Source: Bin87 sp965261195 | GTDB lineage: Bacteria > Chloroflexota > Dehalococcoidia > Lucifugimonadales > UBA3495 | Direction of reading: 5' to 3' | DNA: 64,000 bases | NCBI GenBank assembly: GCA_965261195.1 | Contig: OZ253455.1 | Span: 868,001 to 932,000, forward strand | Part shown: positions 1-8,886 of the stretch, in pieces | Position numbering within the stretch: position 1 is the first letter of the stretch | Layout: every line of letters starts with the position of its first letter | Notes under the pieces: generated by a model | Seen by the model: only the letters and a program-made list of their open reading frames with translations | What the model was told of the DNA's origin: nothing | Databases searched by the model: none | Program-made: the position numbers and the translations under genes

Positions 1-245
1 GTTATAGGGCCCGCGGTACCACCCTTCTTTTCCACGTGGCGTTGTTGCCACTTGGAACGCTTTGTACACGGCCTTTATCGGGGCTGATCCGCCTGCCCTA
101 CACGCGTGGCTGACAATGGATGCCAGCAATGGTTCAGCCAGGCCGCTCCGGGGCGAGTTCAGGATTCACGGCCACCGGCTTGCACCACCCGCCGGCTCTC
201 TACAGACCTGCGATCCGTACTACTCCCCATCAATGCGGAAAGAAC
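1..245 (-). promoter_or_regulatory. T-box riboswitch leader, probably leucine-specific (runs off left edge)
   Basis: Read on the minus strand this is a T-box leader. The conserved T-box AGGGTGGTACCGCGG is complete at 25-11 and is followed by a G/C run that would form the terminator. Upstream are a Stem I AGTAGTA segment, an AGAGAG motif and a hairpin with GGTGGTGCAAGCC. The 3' side of the specifier loop reads GAACTCG between stem strands ATCC and CCCC, so the specifier is CTC at 157-155, a leucine codon. The antiterminator bulge TGGT fits a tRNA with discriminator A, as tRNA-Leu has. T-box leaders sense uncharged tRNA and control aminoacyl-tRNA synthetase or amino-acid genes; the target (leuS or a leucine biosynthesis gene) lies left of the window. 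The T-box call is firm; the leucine assignment is from hand folding. Confidence 0.85.
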
Positions 246-252
246 GCTCAAC

Positions 253-281
253 ATCGTACCATTCGGGCCGATTAGTGTCAA
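253..281 (-). promoter_or_regulatory. Promoter of the T-box leader
   Basis: On the minus strand, TTGACA (281-276) and TACGAT (258-253) are separated by 17 bp. Transcription would begin near 245, just upstream of Stem I of the T-box leader, which supports both calls. Confidence 0.6.
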
Positions 282-564
282 TCACGATTGGATTCGGGTA
301 ACCGTGCAGAGTTGAGGGGCTCTAAAGGCTATCCGGCCTCTTGCGGAGGGGCGCCAAGCACGGATTGTCCTCTGCAAATCAATTCCGTCCCCTTGATGAT
401 CGCGGGAGCGAACGCTCCGTGTCTGACAGGCACGCGCTATGACTATCTGCAAACGTCGTCTGCTTTGTTGGTGACGGACGCAGGCAGAAGGTACGCGGGC
501 GCCGCTGCCAAAGCAGACTACAACGTTTATTGTAAAGGTATCTAAAGGCTTCCCGGGCCGAAAC
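282..564. other. Intergenic region without a recognisable gene
   Basis: This stretch separates the leftward T-box unit from the rightward hypothetical gene at 565. Short open frames exist on both strands but none has a convincing start, ribosome binding site or recognisable protein. A TCTAAAGGCT segment occurs near both ends (about 320 and 541), a weak direct repeat. Nothing else can be supported. Confidence 0.4.
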
Positions 565-1430
565 GTGAGCACGATGACCATTGAGATCAAAGCGCAAGCT
601 TTATTGGATTCTCCAGTGGGATGTGCGTTGCTTTTGGATATATCGAACAATCCACACCTATCGCTGGAGTATTTCGCCGATCCGATGGTTAGTTTCTGGC
701 TGCTTTCGTGCGCCGTCGACTGGTGCGATATTCGTCGGGAGTCTAATGCCCGGGCGTTGGCGCTGGATGGCGCTCAGGAACATACGGACCTGGCGTGGAG
801 GATTGTGGAAAACCCCGCGTTTGCGTGGTGGTACGATCCGGTTGAGGTGGAAACCCAAGTATGGACGTCGCCTCAAATGCCGGGTGAGCATCTGGTGTAT
901 CCGGAAAGGATGGAAACGTTCGATCCGGAGTCCTGGCGATACCCGTATTCTGGCGAGTCTGTGCCCGATACTTCGGGTCAGGGCACCTCGACTTTCAGGG
1001 GCGGAACTACATCTGAAGTGATGGCTTATGCCATCTATTCTGCCGACCACGTTGCGGGATTTCCGTTGGCGGCGTGGCGGCTCGAGTTCCAACATGAGGT
1101 GAGGGTTTGGGAGATCAACCATCCTTCGGACTGGCATCGGCTGTGTTTCAGTATCCGGGCCGGGCGCGGGATGGTAGATTAATCCCGGACTGGAAGTCTG
1201 TCGCCGTTGACTGGGACGGCGTCCATCTGTCGCTGGGAGGCGTACTCTCCTGTGAGCAGGCTCGATATGAGCAGGATGGCGAATGGTCGATGATGAGGTG
1301 GTGGCATACGGAACAGACGAAGTGGCTGCGCAAACTGAACATTACCGGCCAGCGGATGGTGGATTTCCAGCGCGAACCCCACGAGGTGAACCTGCCGCGG
1401 TATCCGTATCGGGGCGCCCAACTGTATTGA
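565..1430 (+). pseudogene. Hypothetical protein gene interrupted by one frameshift
   Basis: Two frames join into one protein-like reading. The first (565-1182, GTG start) runs 205 codons and ends just after WEINHPSDWHRLC. The sense continues in the next frame, with IPDWKSVAVDWDGVHLSLGG, to a stop at 1428-1430. The switch falls near 1150 and corresponds to loss of one base. The joined product would be about 288 aa, soluble and Trp-rich, with no signal peptide or membrane segment. I do not recognise its function. It could be a genuine pseudogene or a sequencing/assembly error, since the downstream half still has good codon structure. It lies upstream of metG on the same strand without an obvious shared promoter. 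Confidence 0.55.
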
Positions 1431-1617
1431 CGTCGCGTCATCGACGGCCAACTCCGCGGGCGACTGAAACCACGGTTGCCCTGCGCCTGGAGTTCGCCGA
1501 ACGGCGGCGGGCCGCGTTGAATCGGGACCCCACGACGTGGGCTGACTTTTGGCCGGCCCGACACCGCCGGTTCGTTGAATTCAGCGTAGTCGCACCGTCT
1601 ATTGTGGCGTGCGCTTA

Positions 1618-1626
1618 TGCTAGAAT
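1618..1626 (+). promoter_or_regulatory. Extended -10 promoter for metG (putative)
   Basis: TGCTAGAAT is an extended -10 element (TGn plus a -10 hexamer) 45 bp upstream of the metG start. No good -35 hexamer is visible, as is common for extended -10 promoters. Confidence 0.35.
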
Positions 1627-1670
1627 TACAGTCACCGGTCGCGCTGACTGCGGATTGAGGAGAATCGACC

Positions 1671-3356
1671 TTGTCGGAACGGATTTTCATCGGGGTTGCC
1701 TGGCCTTACGCCAATGGCCCGCTGCACATGGGCCATATTGCCGGCTGCTATCTGGCTGCCGACATTTTCGCGCGTTACCACCGGATGAAAGGCAACGAAG
1801 TCCTGATGGTTTCCGGTTCCGATGCCCACGGCACGCCGATTACCATCCGCGCCGACCAGGAGAACATCGAGCCTCAGGAAGTGCTGGAACGGTTCCATAC
1901 CCAGTTCCTGGATACCTGGCAGCGCTTGGGCATCACATTCGACCTGTTCACCACTACGCATACCGAAAACCACCAGCGCGTCGTGCAGGATTTTTTCACC
2001 CGTCTGCAAGAGTTGGGTTATATTTATCCCGATACCACTCTGTTGGCGCACTGCGTGAACTGCGTGCGGTTCCTGCCCGACCGCTACGTAGGGGGCGCCT
2101 GCCCGCACTGCCAGAATCCGCGCGCCCGCGGCGACCAGTGCGATAGCTGCGGCCATACGTTAGACCCGATAGACCTGGTTGAGCCACGGTGCAGCATTTG
2201 CGGGGAGACGCCGGACTTCCGCGATTCCGAGCACTTCTTCCTGCGGCTGTCCGCCTTCCAGGAGCCGCTGCTGGAATGGATTGCCAAACGCCCGCACTGG
2301 CGGCCCAACGTGGCCAACTCGACCCGAGGGTTCCTGCAGGGCGGCCTCAAAGACCGCGCCATCACCCGCGACCTGACCTGGGGTGTGCCGGTGCCGTTGG
2401 ACGGCTACGAAGACAAGCGCATTTACGTCTGGTTTGAGGCGGTCATCGGCTACCTGTCCGCCGCCATTGAGTGGGCCGAACGCAGCGGCAAATCCGACCG
2501 GTGGGAAGACTTCTGGAAGGATCCCGACACCCGCTCGTACTACTTCATCGGCAAGGACAACATCCCCTTCCACAGCATCATCTGGCCGGCAATGCTGATG
2601 GGTTACGGCGGGCTGAACCTGCCCTACGACGTACCGGCCAATGAATTCCTGAGTCTGGAGAGCCGCAAATTTTCCACCAGCCAAAACTGGGCAGTTTGGG
2701 TGCCTGATTACCTGGATCGCTACGACCCCGACCCGTTGCGCTACCTGCTGTCCATCAATATGCCGGAGACCGGAGACACCGATTTCACCTGGGCGGAGTT
2801 TGTGAGGCGGAACAACGATGAACTGGTGGCAACCTACGGCAACCTGGTGAACCGGGTGCTGCGGTTCACTTACCGCAACTTCGACGGCCAGGTTCCGGTA
2901 GAGGCGGCCCCGGCTGGCGAACCGGAAGCCGCGATCCTGGAGTCGGCGCGGCGCGCGATGGCCGCGGTTGACGACAGCCTGTATCACACCCACTTCCGCG
3001 CTGGCATCGCCCACGCCTTTGCACTGGCGCAGGAGACCAACCGCTACCTGGACACGCGCGCGCCGTGGTTGGCAATCAAAACTGACCGGGCCGACGCCGC
3101 CTGTTCCCTGACCGCAGCGATCAAAGTTCTCAACGCCCTGAAAGTCATGCTGACGCCGTATCTGCCGTTCAGCGGCCAGAAGCTGCACGAATTCCTGGGC
3201 TTGGACGGCGACGTGTCTGCTGAACCCTGGGACTGCGACGCCCTGTTCGCTGCCATCCAACCGGGTAACCCCCTGCGGGACCCCGTCGCCCTCTACACCA
3301 AACTGGACACCCAGGTCGTCGAGGAAGAAAGCAACCAGCTGGGCGTCCCAGCTTAA
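1671..3356 (+). CDS. metG: Methionyl-tRNA synthetase
   Basis: This cytoplasmic class I aminoacyl-tRNA synthetase charges tRNA-Met with methionine. The 561-aa product carries the HIGH signature as HMGH (residues 19-22) and the KMSKS signature as KFSTS (333-337). Between them are four CxxC pairs (C128/C131, C144/C147, C157/C160, C174/C177), as in the two-zinc-knuckle MetRS type. The anticodon-binding helical domain follows. The C-terminal EMAP/Trbp-like dimerisation domain is absent, so this is the short form. The start is TTG with GAGGAG 8 bp upstream; an ATG is not available at the family N-terminus. A polyprenyl diphosphate synthase gene follows after 17 bp and is probably co-transcribed. 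Confidence 0.95.
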   Translation: MSERIFIGVAWPYANGPLHMGHIAGCYLAADIFARYHRMKGNEVLMVSGSDAHGTPITIRADQENIEPQEVLERFHTQFLDTWQRLGITFDLFTTTHTENHQRVVQDFFTRLQELGYIYPDTTLLAHCVNCVRFLPDRYVGGACPHCQNPRARGDQCDSCGHTLDPIDLVEPRCSICGETPDFRDSEHFFLRLSAFQEPLLEWIAKRPHWRPNVANSTRGFLQGGLKDRAITRDLTWGVPVPLDGYEDKRIYVWFEAVIGYLSAAIEWAERSGKSDRWEDFWKDPDTRSYYFIGKDNIPFHSIIWPAMLMGYGGLNLPYDVPANEFLSLESRKFSTSQNWAVWVPDYLDRYDPDPLRYLLSINMPETGDTDFTWAEFVRRNNDELVATYGNLVNRVLRFTYRNFDGQVPVEAAPAGEPEAAILESARRAMAAVDDSLYHTHFRAGIAHAFALAQETNRYLDTRAPWLAIKTDRADAACSLTAAIKVLNALKVMLTPYLPFSGQKLHEFLGLDGDVSAEPWDCDALFAAIQPGNPLRDPVALYTKLDTQVVEEESNQLGVPA

Positions 3357-3373
3357 TCATCGGGTACCACGTC

Positions 3374-4372
3374 GTGCAGCCTGGGCCGGACCTGCAAACC
3401 GTTGCCATTTACGCTCCGGTCTTCGGCCAGTTGGCTAAAGTCGAAGAACGGTTGCGCGGCGTTTGCCAGACTGACATCGCCGACCTCAACCCGCTGCTGG
3501 ACTATGCCCTTAATTCCGGGGGCAAGCGGGTACGTCCGGCGTTGACGCTGCTGGCGGCCGAGTTCCGCGCACACGAACGGGAACGCTCGTTGATCATGGC
3601 ATCGGCGGTGGAACTGCTGCATCTGGCCACGCTCATTCACGACGACACGGTGGACAACGCCGGGATGCGCCGGGGCAAACCGACCATCAACAAGCTGTAC
3701 GGCAACCACGTGGCGGTACTGTTGGGGGACTACCTGTTCGCCACGTCGGCCACTTTCGTTTGCGATACCGGCGTAGTGCGGGTCATTCGCCGGTTCTCCG
3801 AAACCATCATGGAACTGGCCAGCGGCCAACTCATCGAGTTCTTCACCACCTTCGACCCAACCAAAGCCCGCAAACTGTACAACGAACGCATCTACCGCAA
3901 GACGGCCTCGCTGTTTTGCACATCGGCAGAGTCGGGCGCCATCCTGAGCGACGCGCCGGAACACGAGGTGAAAGCGCTCCGGCAGTACGGGTACAACATC
4001 GGCATGGCATTCCAGATTGTGGACGATCTGCTGGACGTGCAGGGCGATGCCTCGGAAATCGGCAAGCCGGTTGGCAACGACCTGCTGCAAGGCGTGTTGA
4101 CGCTGCCGGCCATCATGCTGATGGAACGCTACCCCGACGACCATCCCATCGACGCCCTGTTTGCCGCCATAAAATCGGGCCAGGGGAACGTACCGGAGCT
4201 GCTGGACCGCTCCATCGGCATGATTACCGACTCGAACATCATCCCGGACTGCTTTGCCGTAATTCGCGAATACTGCGCCTCGGCGTCGGAAGCGCTGGCC
4301 GTTTTACCCGATTGCCCACCCCGGCGTTCTCTGTCGGACATGGTGGATTTCATCCGGGAGCGCTCCCGTTAA
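3374..4372 (+). CDS. Trans-polyprenyl diphosphate synthase (IspB/HepT type)
   Basis: This is a class I isoprenyl diphosphate synthase of 332 aa that elongates farnesyl/geranyl diphosphate with isopentenyl diphosphate to make a long prenyl chain, typically for quinones. Both aspartate-rich motifs are present: HDDTVD in the first third and VDDLLD in the second half, along with the GGKRVRP substrate-binding segment near the N-terminus. Chain length cannot be read reliably by eye. The GTG start lies 17 bp after metG with no strong ribosome binding site, suggesting coupled translation. The stop overlaps the stop of the convergent amidohydrolase gene by 3 bp (shared TTAA). Confidence 0.9.
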   Translation: MQPGPDLQTVAIYAPVFGQLAKVEERLRGVCQTDIADLNPLLDYALNSGGKRVRPALTLLAAEFRAHERERSLIMASAVELLHLATLIHDDTVDNAGMRRGKPTINKLYGNHVAVLLGDYLFATSATFVCDTGVVRVIRRFSETIMELASGQLIEFFTTFDPTKARKLYNERIYRKTASLFCTSAESGAILSDAPEHEVKALRQYGYNIGMAFQIVDDLLDVQGDASEIGKPVGNDLLQGVLTLPAIMLMERYPDDHPIDALFAAIKSGQGNVPELLDRSIGMITDSNIIPDCFAVIREYCASASEALAVLPDCPPRRSLSDMVDFIRERSR

Positions 4373-5940
4373 ACGCCCTGACGCCAGACCACCTGGCCAT
4401 TAACCACGGTTAACGCCGACCGTACCAAAGGCAGTTCTCCAGGTAGCGCGGACATCGGGTCTGGCGTCACGACGGCGAGATCAGCCGGCTTGCCGACCGC
4501 AATCCGCCCGTTGCCGGTATGAAGTCGGAGCGCATCCTGAACCGACGGAACGGGCTGGCCGCCCAGCGGGAAACCTTCGGCTGACCGTCGGGACACCGCG
4601 CCGGCGATGCTGGCCCACGGGTTCGGTTCAATCACCGGCGCATCCGAACCCAATAACAACGGAACTCCCCAGGCCAGCAACGCCCCGGCCGGGTACAAAT
4701 CCGGCAACAAACCTTCGGGTACAGTGCGTCGGTAACGTGCTCCGTCGTAGTGCAGGAACCCGGTGTTCGGCACCACGGTTGCGCCCGATTGGGCCACCAA
4801 CTCGGCCACGTCCGGAGGACACTCGGCGCAATGTTCGATGCGATCGCTCCCTGAAACCGCTGCCGGTTTGGCGTCGATCAGGGCGATGGCGGCGGCCACC
4901 ACTGCATCACGTTCAACAGCATGGATAGCGACCGGGTAACCCATCGCGTGGGCGCTGCGCACCAGTTTCGTTAATTCGTTGGGGTCAGGATACAACGCTC
5001 CTCCTGAGGCGGTGAGCATTATTTTAACGTGGCCTACCGAGAGCATACCGCCGCGAATCGTAGCTCCGTACCGCAAGCCGGAGCTGTGCAGCTCGTCGAT
5101 TCTGGGATGACCTACCATCATGGTAACGCGCAGCGGCAACCGGCCATCGGCGACGGCATCGCTGAACGCCTGCCACCTGGCGATACCGTTTTGGGCGCCA
5201 GCATCAGTTACCGCGGTGATGCCGTAGTGCAGCAGGCGCTGGCTCAATTGTCGCAGGGCGGTTCCCAACGCAGCGTTATCGCGACGCACACCGCCTGGAT
5301 CGTCTGGCCCCGACCGCCAATCCGCCATGTCCAGCAGTAAGCCAGTGGGTTGCCCGTCGGCGGCGCGCACGATGGTTCCACCTGGCGGGTCAAGGGTACG
5401 CCGGGTGATTCCAAGCGCATCCAGGCCGGCGGAGTTCAACACACCGGCGTGGCCGGACCGGTGTTCGACGCGCACGGGCAGTTGGGCAGATACGGCATCC
5501 AGGTCGTGGCGAGTCAGGTGCCGGCCGAGTCCGAGGGGTGAGTCGTCGTAGCCGTAACCCCGTATCCAACCGCATCTGGCAGAACCGTATCCGGTAGAAC
5601 CGTACTTGGTAGATGGGATGGCAGCGCGGAGGGCGGCAATCACTGCGTCCACGTTGGGCGTTGTGGTCGGCCGGCAATCCACTTGCCTGGCCCTCGATGC
5701 CTGAGCAAACAGGTGGCAATGGGCGTCCACGATGCCTGGTATGACGGCGCGCTGCCCGCAATCTATCACGGTGGTTCCGGCATCGATGAGCGGCGCGAGG
5801 TCGGCGAAACGACCCACGGCGGCAATGCGGCCAGCGCTCACCGCGACGGCATCGGGTTGTGGTTGTCTGCCGCCATCGTCAGCCAATGTATGCACCACGC
5901 CGTTGCGCAGCACCATGTCAATCGCAGTCAACTCGTCCAT
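4369..5940 (-). CDS. Amidohydrolase family protein (YtcJ-like)
   Basis: This is a metal-dependent hydrolase of the amidohydrolase superfamily, 523 aa. The first metal motif is DAHCHLF, followed by VGHVKIML, the AIHAVERD and RIEHCAE histidines, and GSDAPVIEPNPW with the catalytic aspartate. The composite beta-sandwich ends and the TIM barrel fit the YtcJ/N-substituted formamide deformylase-like group. The substrate is unknown. I chose the ATG at 5940 (product MDELTAIDM), which has GGGGCAGG just upstream, over a longer frame starting at 5982. Its 3' end overlaps the prenyl synthase stop. It is divergent from the metallo-beta-lactamase gene at 6097. Confidence 0.85.
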   Translation of the reverse strand: MDELTAIDMVLRNGVVHTLADDGGRQPQPDAVAVSAGRIAAVGRFADLAPLIDAGTTVIDCGQRAVIPGIVDAHCHLFAQASRARQVDCRPTTTPNVDAVIAALRAAIPSTKYGSTGYGSARCGWIRGYGYDDSPLGLGRHLTRHDLDAVSAQLPVRVEHRSGHAGVLNSAGLDALGITRRTLDPPGGTIVRAADGQPTGLLLDMADWRSGPDDPGGVRRDNAALGTALRQLSQRLLHYGITAVTDAGAQNGIARWQAFSDAVADGRLPLRVTMMVGHPRIDELHSSGLRYGATIRGGMLSVGHVKIMLTASGGALYPDPNELTKLVRSAHAMGYPVAIHAVERDAVVAAAIALIDAKPAAVSGSDRIEHCAECPPDVAELVAQSGATVVPNTGFLHYDGARYRRTVPEGLLPDLYPAGALLAWGVPLLLGSDAPVIEPNPWASIAGAVSRRSAEGFPLGGQPVPSVQDALRLHTGNGRIAVGKPADLAVVTPDPMSALPGELPLVRSALTVVNGQVVWRQGV

Positions 5941-5992
5941 CCTGCCCCATTGGAGCCGACACGCCCGACGGGGAAACAGCAATACCCAGCGG

Positions 5993-6001
5993 TGCTATAA
6001 T
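5993..6001 (+). promoter_or_regulatory. Extended -10 promoter for the MBL-fold gene (putative)
   Basis: TGCTATAAT is a perfect -10 hexamer with the TGn extension, 96 bp upstream of the gene start at 6097. The implied 5' leader is about 90 nt. No clear -35 hexamer is seen. Confidence 0.45.
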
Positions 6002-6096
6002 CCCAACCGCAAGCATTGGGCTTCATCGACGACAATTGGTTATCGTTGACAAACCGGGTTGATTCGCAAACCGGAATCGTGGGCAGGAGGGATACT

Positions 6097-6900
6097 ATGC
6101 CGGAACTGGAAATACTCATGGGCGGTTATAGCATAAACACCGACCAGACTCGCCTGGGTTTGTGTACCGTAACGCTGATTCGCGGCGAAGTGCTGTCGAT
6201 AGTTGATGTGGCCCACTTTGGCCGACGCAACCTGCTGGTGGATTCGTTGGCCGCCCAGGGCATTGCCACGGACGACATTGGCCGGGTTATCCTTACGCAT
6301 TCCCACTGGGATCACTCGCAGAATACCGACCTCTTTCCCAACGCGGAAATCGTGGTCCATACTGACGAGATAGAGTATAGCCGCAACCCGCGGCCCGGCG
6401 ACCTGGCCACCGCCCGCTATTTTGCCGACACCCTGTTGCAGCAAAACGTGCGACCGGTTCGCGGCGACACTGAACTTGAGCCCGGCGTCCGCCTGATCGA
6501 AACTCCGGGCCACACGCGCGGCCACATCAGCGTGGTGGTTGAAACCGCTTCCGGCACGGTTTGCGTCGGCGGCGATGCGATGTCGGACGCTGGCGCCGTC
6601 GGACGCGGCGCTCCGGCAATCATCTTCTGGAGCGAGGCCGACGCTCGCGAGAGTGTGCAAAAGATTATCGCAGCAGCCAATACCATCTACCCCGGCCACG
6701 ACCGTCCCTTCCAGATTGGCGCCGACGGTTCCATCACCTATCTGGGTGATTCGCCTACGCTGGAGGTCAGCGGCGTACTCCACTACGCCAGCGGGGCGGT
6801 GACGGTCAACCTGGGCCAGGCCGCACACCCCGGCACTACGGTGATGCCCAGCGCCATCGACTACCAGGGCGGCGGAGCCAGTCATCCGGGGCATTGCTGA
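6097..6900 (+). CDS. Metallo-beta-lactamase-fold hydrolase
   Basis: This 267-aa protein carries the MBL superfamily metal motif as THSHWDHSQN (HxHxDH), followed by GHTRGHISV and the later metal-binding histidine in YPGHDRPF. The family includes lactonases, glyoxalase II and thioesterases. Conservation suggests a dinuclear metal hydrolase, but the substrate is not deducible. Start ATG 6097 is supported by AGGAGG at 6085-6090; an upstream in-frame ATG at 6016 lacks a binding site. No signal peptide is seen, so it should be cytoplasmic. A HAD-family gene follows after 37 bp. Confidence 0.85.
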   Translation: MPELEILMGGYSINTDQTRLGLCTVTLIRGEVLSIVDVAHFGRRNLLVDSLAAQGIATDDIGRVILTHSHWDHSQNTDLFPNAEIVVHTDEIEYSRNPRPGDLATARYFADTLLQQNVRPVRGDTELEPGVRLIETPGHTRGHISVVVETASGTVCVGGDAMSDAGAVGRGAPAIIFWSEADARESVQKIIAAANTIYPGHDRPFQIGADGSITYLGDSPTLEVSGVLHYASGAVTVNLGQAAHPGTTVMPSAIDYQGGGASHPGHC

Positions 6901-6937
6901 GCCTCCCCGGCGCAGCGGGCAACGGGCCGCCTAGTTC

Positions 6938-7864
6938 ATGCGCGCCGTAATATTCGACTGGGACCTGACCCTCTGGAATAGCTGGGACATCCACCTCCGG
7001 TTGATGGAACGCACCGGCTTTGACTTGGGCATAACTCCTCCGGGCGCCGCGGCGGTGGCTGCCGAATTCCACCGGCCCTTCCATCAGCACCTGCTCTGGT
7101 TCTTTGGTAGCGCGCCAGATTCCCAGGGGGAACTGGACACTATTCTTTCTGCCTACCTGCATCACTACCACGCCATCGTGGGGCACCGCAACTATCTGTA
7201 TCCCGGGGTGGCCTCGCTGCTGGGCGCGTTGCGTCGGCGGGGGATCCTCATCGGCATTTTGTCTGACAAAGTACCTGAATTCGGGGACGCCGAGCTGCGG
7301 CAATCGGGTATGGTTGACCTGGTGGAATACACGTCGTTCAAAACCGACCGCCGGCCGTTCAAGCCCGACCCGACCGGTCTATTTGACGTGCTTGACGGTC
7401 TGGGAGTTGCGGCGGCTGATGCCATGTACGTTGGCGACGCCCCGCAGGATATCGCCTGCGCCCGCGCCGCCGGCGTCCGGTCTGCTGCTGCAATGTGGGC
7501 CGCCATTGATGCCGACGCCCTTATTGCACAACAGCCGTCGCACCGTCTGCATCGCCCGCACCAGGTGATGGCGGTGGTGGCCGAGATCAACAATTACGAT
7601 GGCGGCTTCGGCGGCTCCAACCCCTGGCTGCGCCACCTGCCCTGGCCCTGGCGACCCGATGCGGATGATCCGTTGGACGACCAGGATGCAGCCGTTGCCG
7701 CATCCGAAACGCCGACCAATGCGGCATCTGAATCCAGCTGGCCATACTGGCCGCTGGCGGCGCGCTGGCGCGGGCGCACTGGCGAGTTATCCTTGCCGCC
7801 AGACGTGGCGAACCCGGTGGCGCCGTTGTCGCTGCACAGCGCTGACGACCGATTTACGCGCTAG
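6938..7864 (+). CDS. HAD-superfamily hydrolase with Pro/Trp-rich C-terminal tail
   Basis: The 308-aa product begins with the HAD motif I DWDLT, containing the nucleophile and acid-base aspartates. It continues with a helical cap, motif II in GILSD, motif III lysine in FKPDP and motif IV in GDAPQDIACA, all hallmarks of phosphoglycolate-phosphatase-like enzymes. The HAD core ends near residue 195. The remaining 110 residues, with a WLRHLPWPWRPD segment and Ala/Pro-rich spacers, are not part of the usual fold. Substrate unknown. It is convergent with lipA, separated by 68 bp. Confidence 0.8.
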   Translation: MRAVIFDWDLTLWNSWDIHLRLMERTGFDLGITPPGAAAVAAEFHRPFHQHLLWFFGSAPDSQGELDTILSAYLHHYHAIVGHRNYLYPGVASLLGALRRRGILIGILSDKVPEFGDAELRQSGMVDLVEYTSFKTDRRPFKPDPTGLFDVLDGLGVAAADAMYVGDAPQDIACARAAGVRSAAAMWAAIDADALIAQQPSHRLHRPHQVMAVVAEINNYDGGFGGSNPWLRHLPWPWRPDADDPLDDQDAAVAASETPTNAASESSWPYWPLAARWRGRTGELSLPPDVANPVAPLSLHSADDRFTR

Positions 7865-7932
7865 GCAAGCTCGCGCCCGGCCCTGCCAACGACCGGGGCG
7901 CATTCCGTCGCGGTGGGCGGTTACTGCGGTTT

Positions 7933-8874
7933 TCAGGCGACCGGGTGCGGCGAAACCATCGCCGCTTCGTGTTGCTCGTCGGCGTGGTAAGAGGACCGTA
8001 CCAGCGGGCCGGCCGCAACGTGCTTGAACCCCATCGCTTCGCCGGCCAACCGGATTTCTGCAAATTCATCCGGGGTGTAGAAACGGTCGATGGCGATGTG
8101 TTTGAGCGACGGCCTCAAATACTGTCCCACGGTGAGCAGGTCGCAGTCAACGCTCCTCAGGTCTTGCATGGTTTGCCGCAGTTCGTCACGGGTTTCACCC
8201 ATGCCCACGATGATGCCGGACTTGGTAACCGTGCTGGGGTCAATGGCCTTGGCCTGCCGGAACAGTTCCAGAGTCTGCTGATAGCCGCCTTTGGGCCGTA
8301 CCCGGTGAAACACGCGTTCCACCGATTCAATGTTGTGGTTGAGCACGTGGGGTCGCGCCGCCACCACCGTTGCGAGTGCGTCCCAGTTGCCCTGGAAATC
8401 GGGGATCAGCACTTCCACCTTGCAGCCGGGCACGCTGGCCTGCACTTGCTTGATACAGGCTGCGAATACGCTGGCGCCGCCGTCCGGAAGGTCATCGCGG
8501 TTTACCGACGTGATGACGCAATACTTCAGCTCCATGCGCTTGACGGTCGCCGCCAGACGGAAGGGTTCGCCGAAGTCGACGGCGCCGGGCCGGCCGGTGG
8601 TGACGGCGCAATAGGCGCAGGCGCGGGTGCAAATGTCGCCCAGGATCATGAAGGTGGCCGCCGACCGTTCCCAACACTCGCCGATATTGGGGCAGTGCGC
8701 TTCCTCGCAGACCGTGTGCAATTGACTGTCCCGCATCAATTGCTTCAACTCGATGTAGCGCGGGCCCCCGGGCATTTTGACCTTTAGCCAATCGGGCAGG
8801 CGGGGCCGCAGCGTTTCAGATGCAGCGTTGGCCGGGGAGTGGTTGGCGGTTTGACGCCCAGCGTCGTCGGTCAT
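7933..8874 (-). CDS. lipA: Lipoyl synthase
   Basis: This radical SAM enzyme inserts two sulfurs into protein-bound octanoyl groups to make the lipoyl cofactor of 2-oxoacid dehydrogenases and glycine cleavage. The 313-aa protein shows the auxiliary cluster motif C56-x4-C61-x5-C67 (CEEAHCPNIGEC) and the SAM cluster C82-x3-C86-x2-C89 (CTRACAYC). The conserved C-terminal RSSYHA serine ligand is also present. It is the last gene of a minus-strand run with gmk, 12 bp downstream of it. No lipB is visible here. Confidence 0.95.
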   Translation of the reverse strand: MTDDAGRQTANHSPANAASETLRPRLPDWLKVKMPGGPRYIELKQLMRDSQLHTVCEEAHCPNIGECWERSAATFMILGDICTRACAYCAVTTGRPGAVDFGEPFRLAATVKRMELKYCVITSVNRDDLPDGGASVFAACIKQVQASVPGCKVEVLIPDFQGNWDALATVVAARPHVLNHNIESVERVFHRVRPKGGYQQTLELFRQAKAIDPSTVTKSGIIVGMGETRDELRQTMQDLRSVDCDLLTVGQYLRPSLKHIAIDRFYTPDEFAEIRLAGEAMGFKHVAAGPLVRSSYHADEQHEAAMVSPHPVA

Positions 8875-8886
8875 CGTGGCCTCCGG

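Noticed and set aside
1283..2146. A 287-codon plus-strand frame overlapping metG
   Set aside because: Most of it runs in another frame through metG, and it has no recognisable protein features. The part at 1431-1670 is weakly coding-like but not enough to call.
3353..4144. Long minus-strand frame opposite the prenyl synthase
   Set aside because: Antisense shadow of a well-supported gene; similar shadows occur across all high-G+C genes here.
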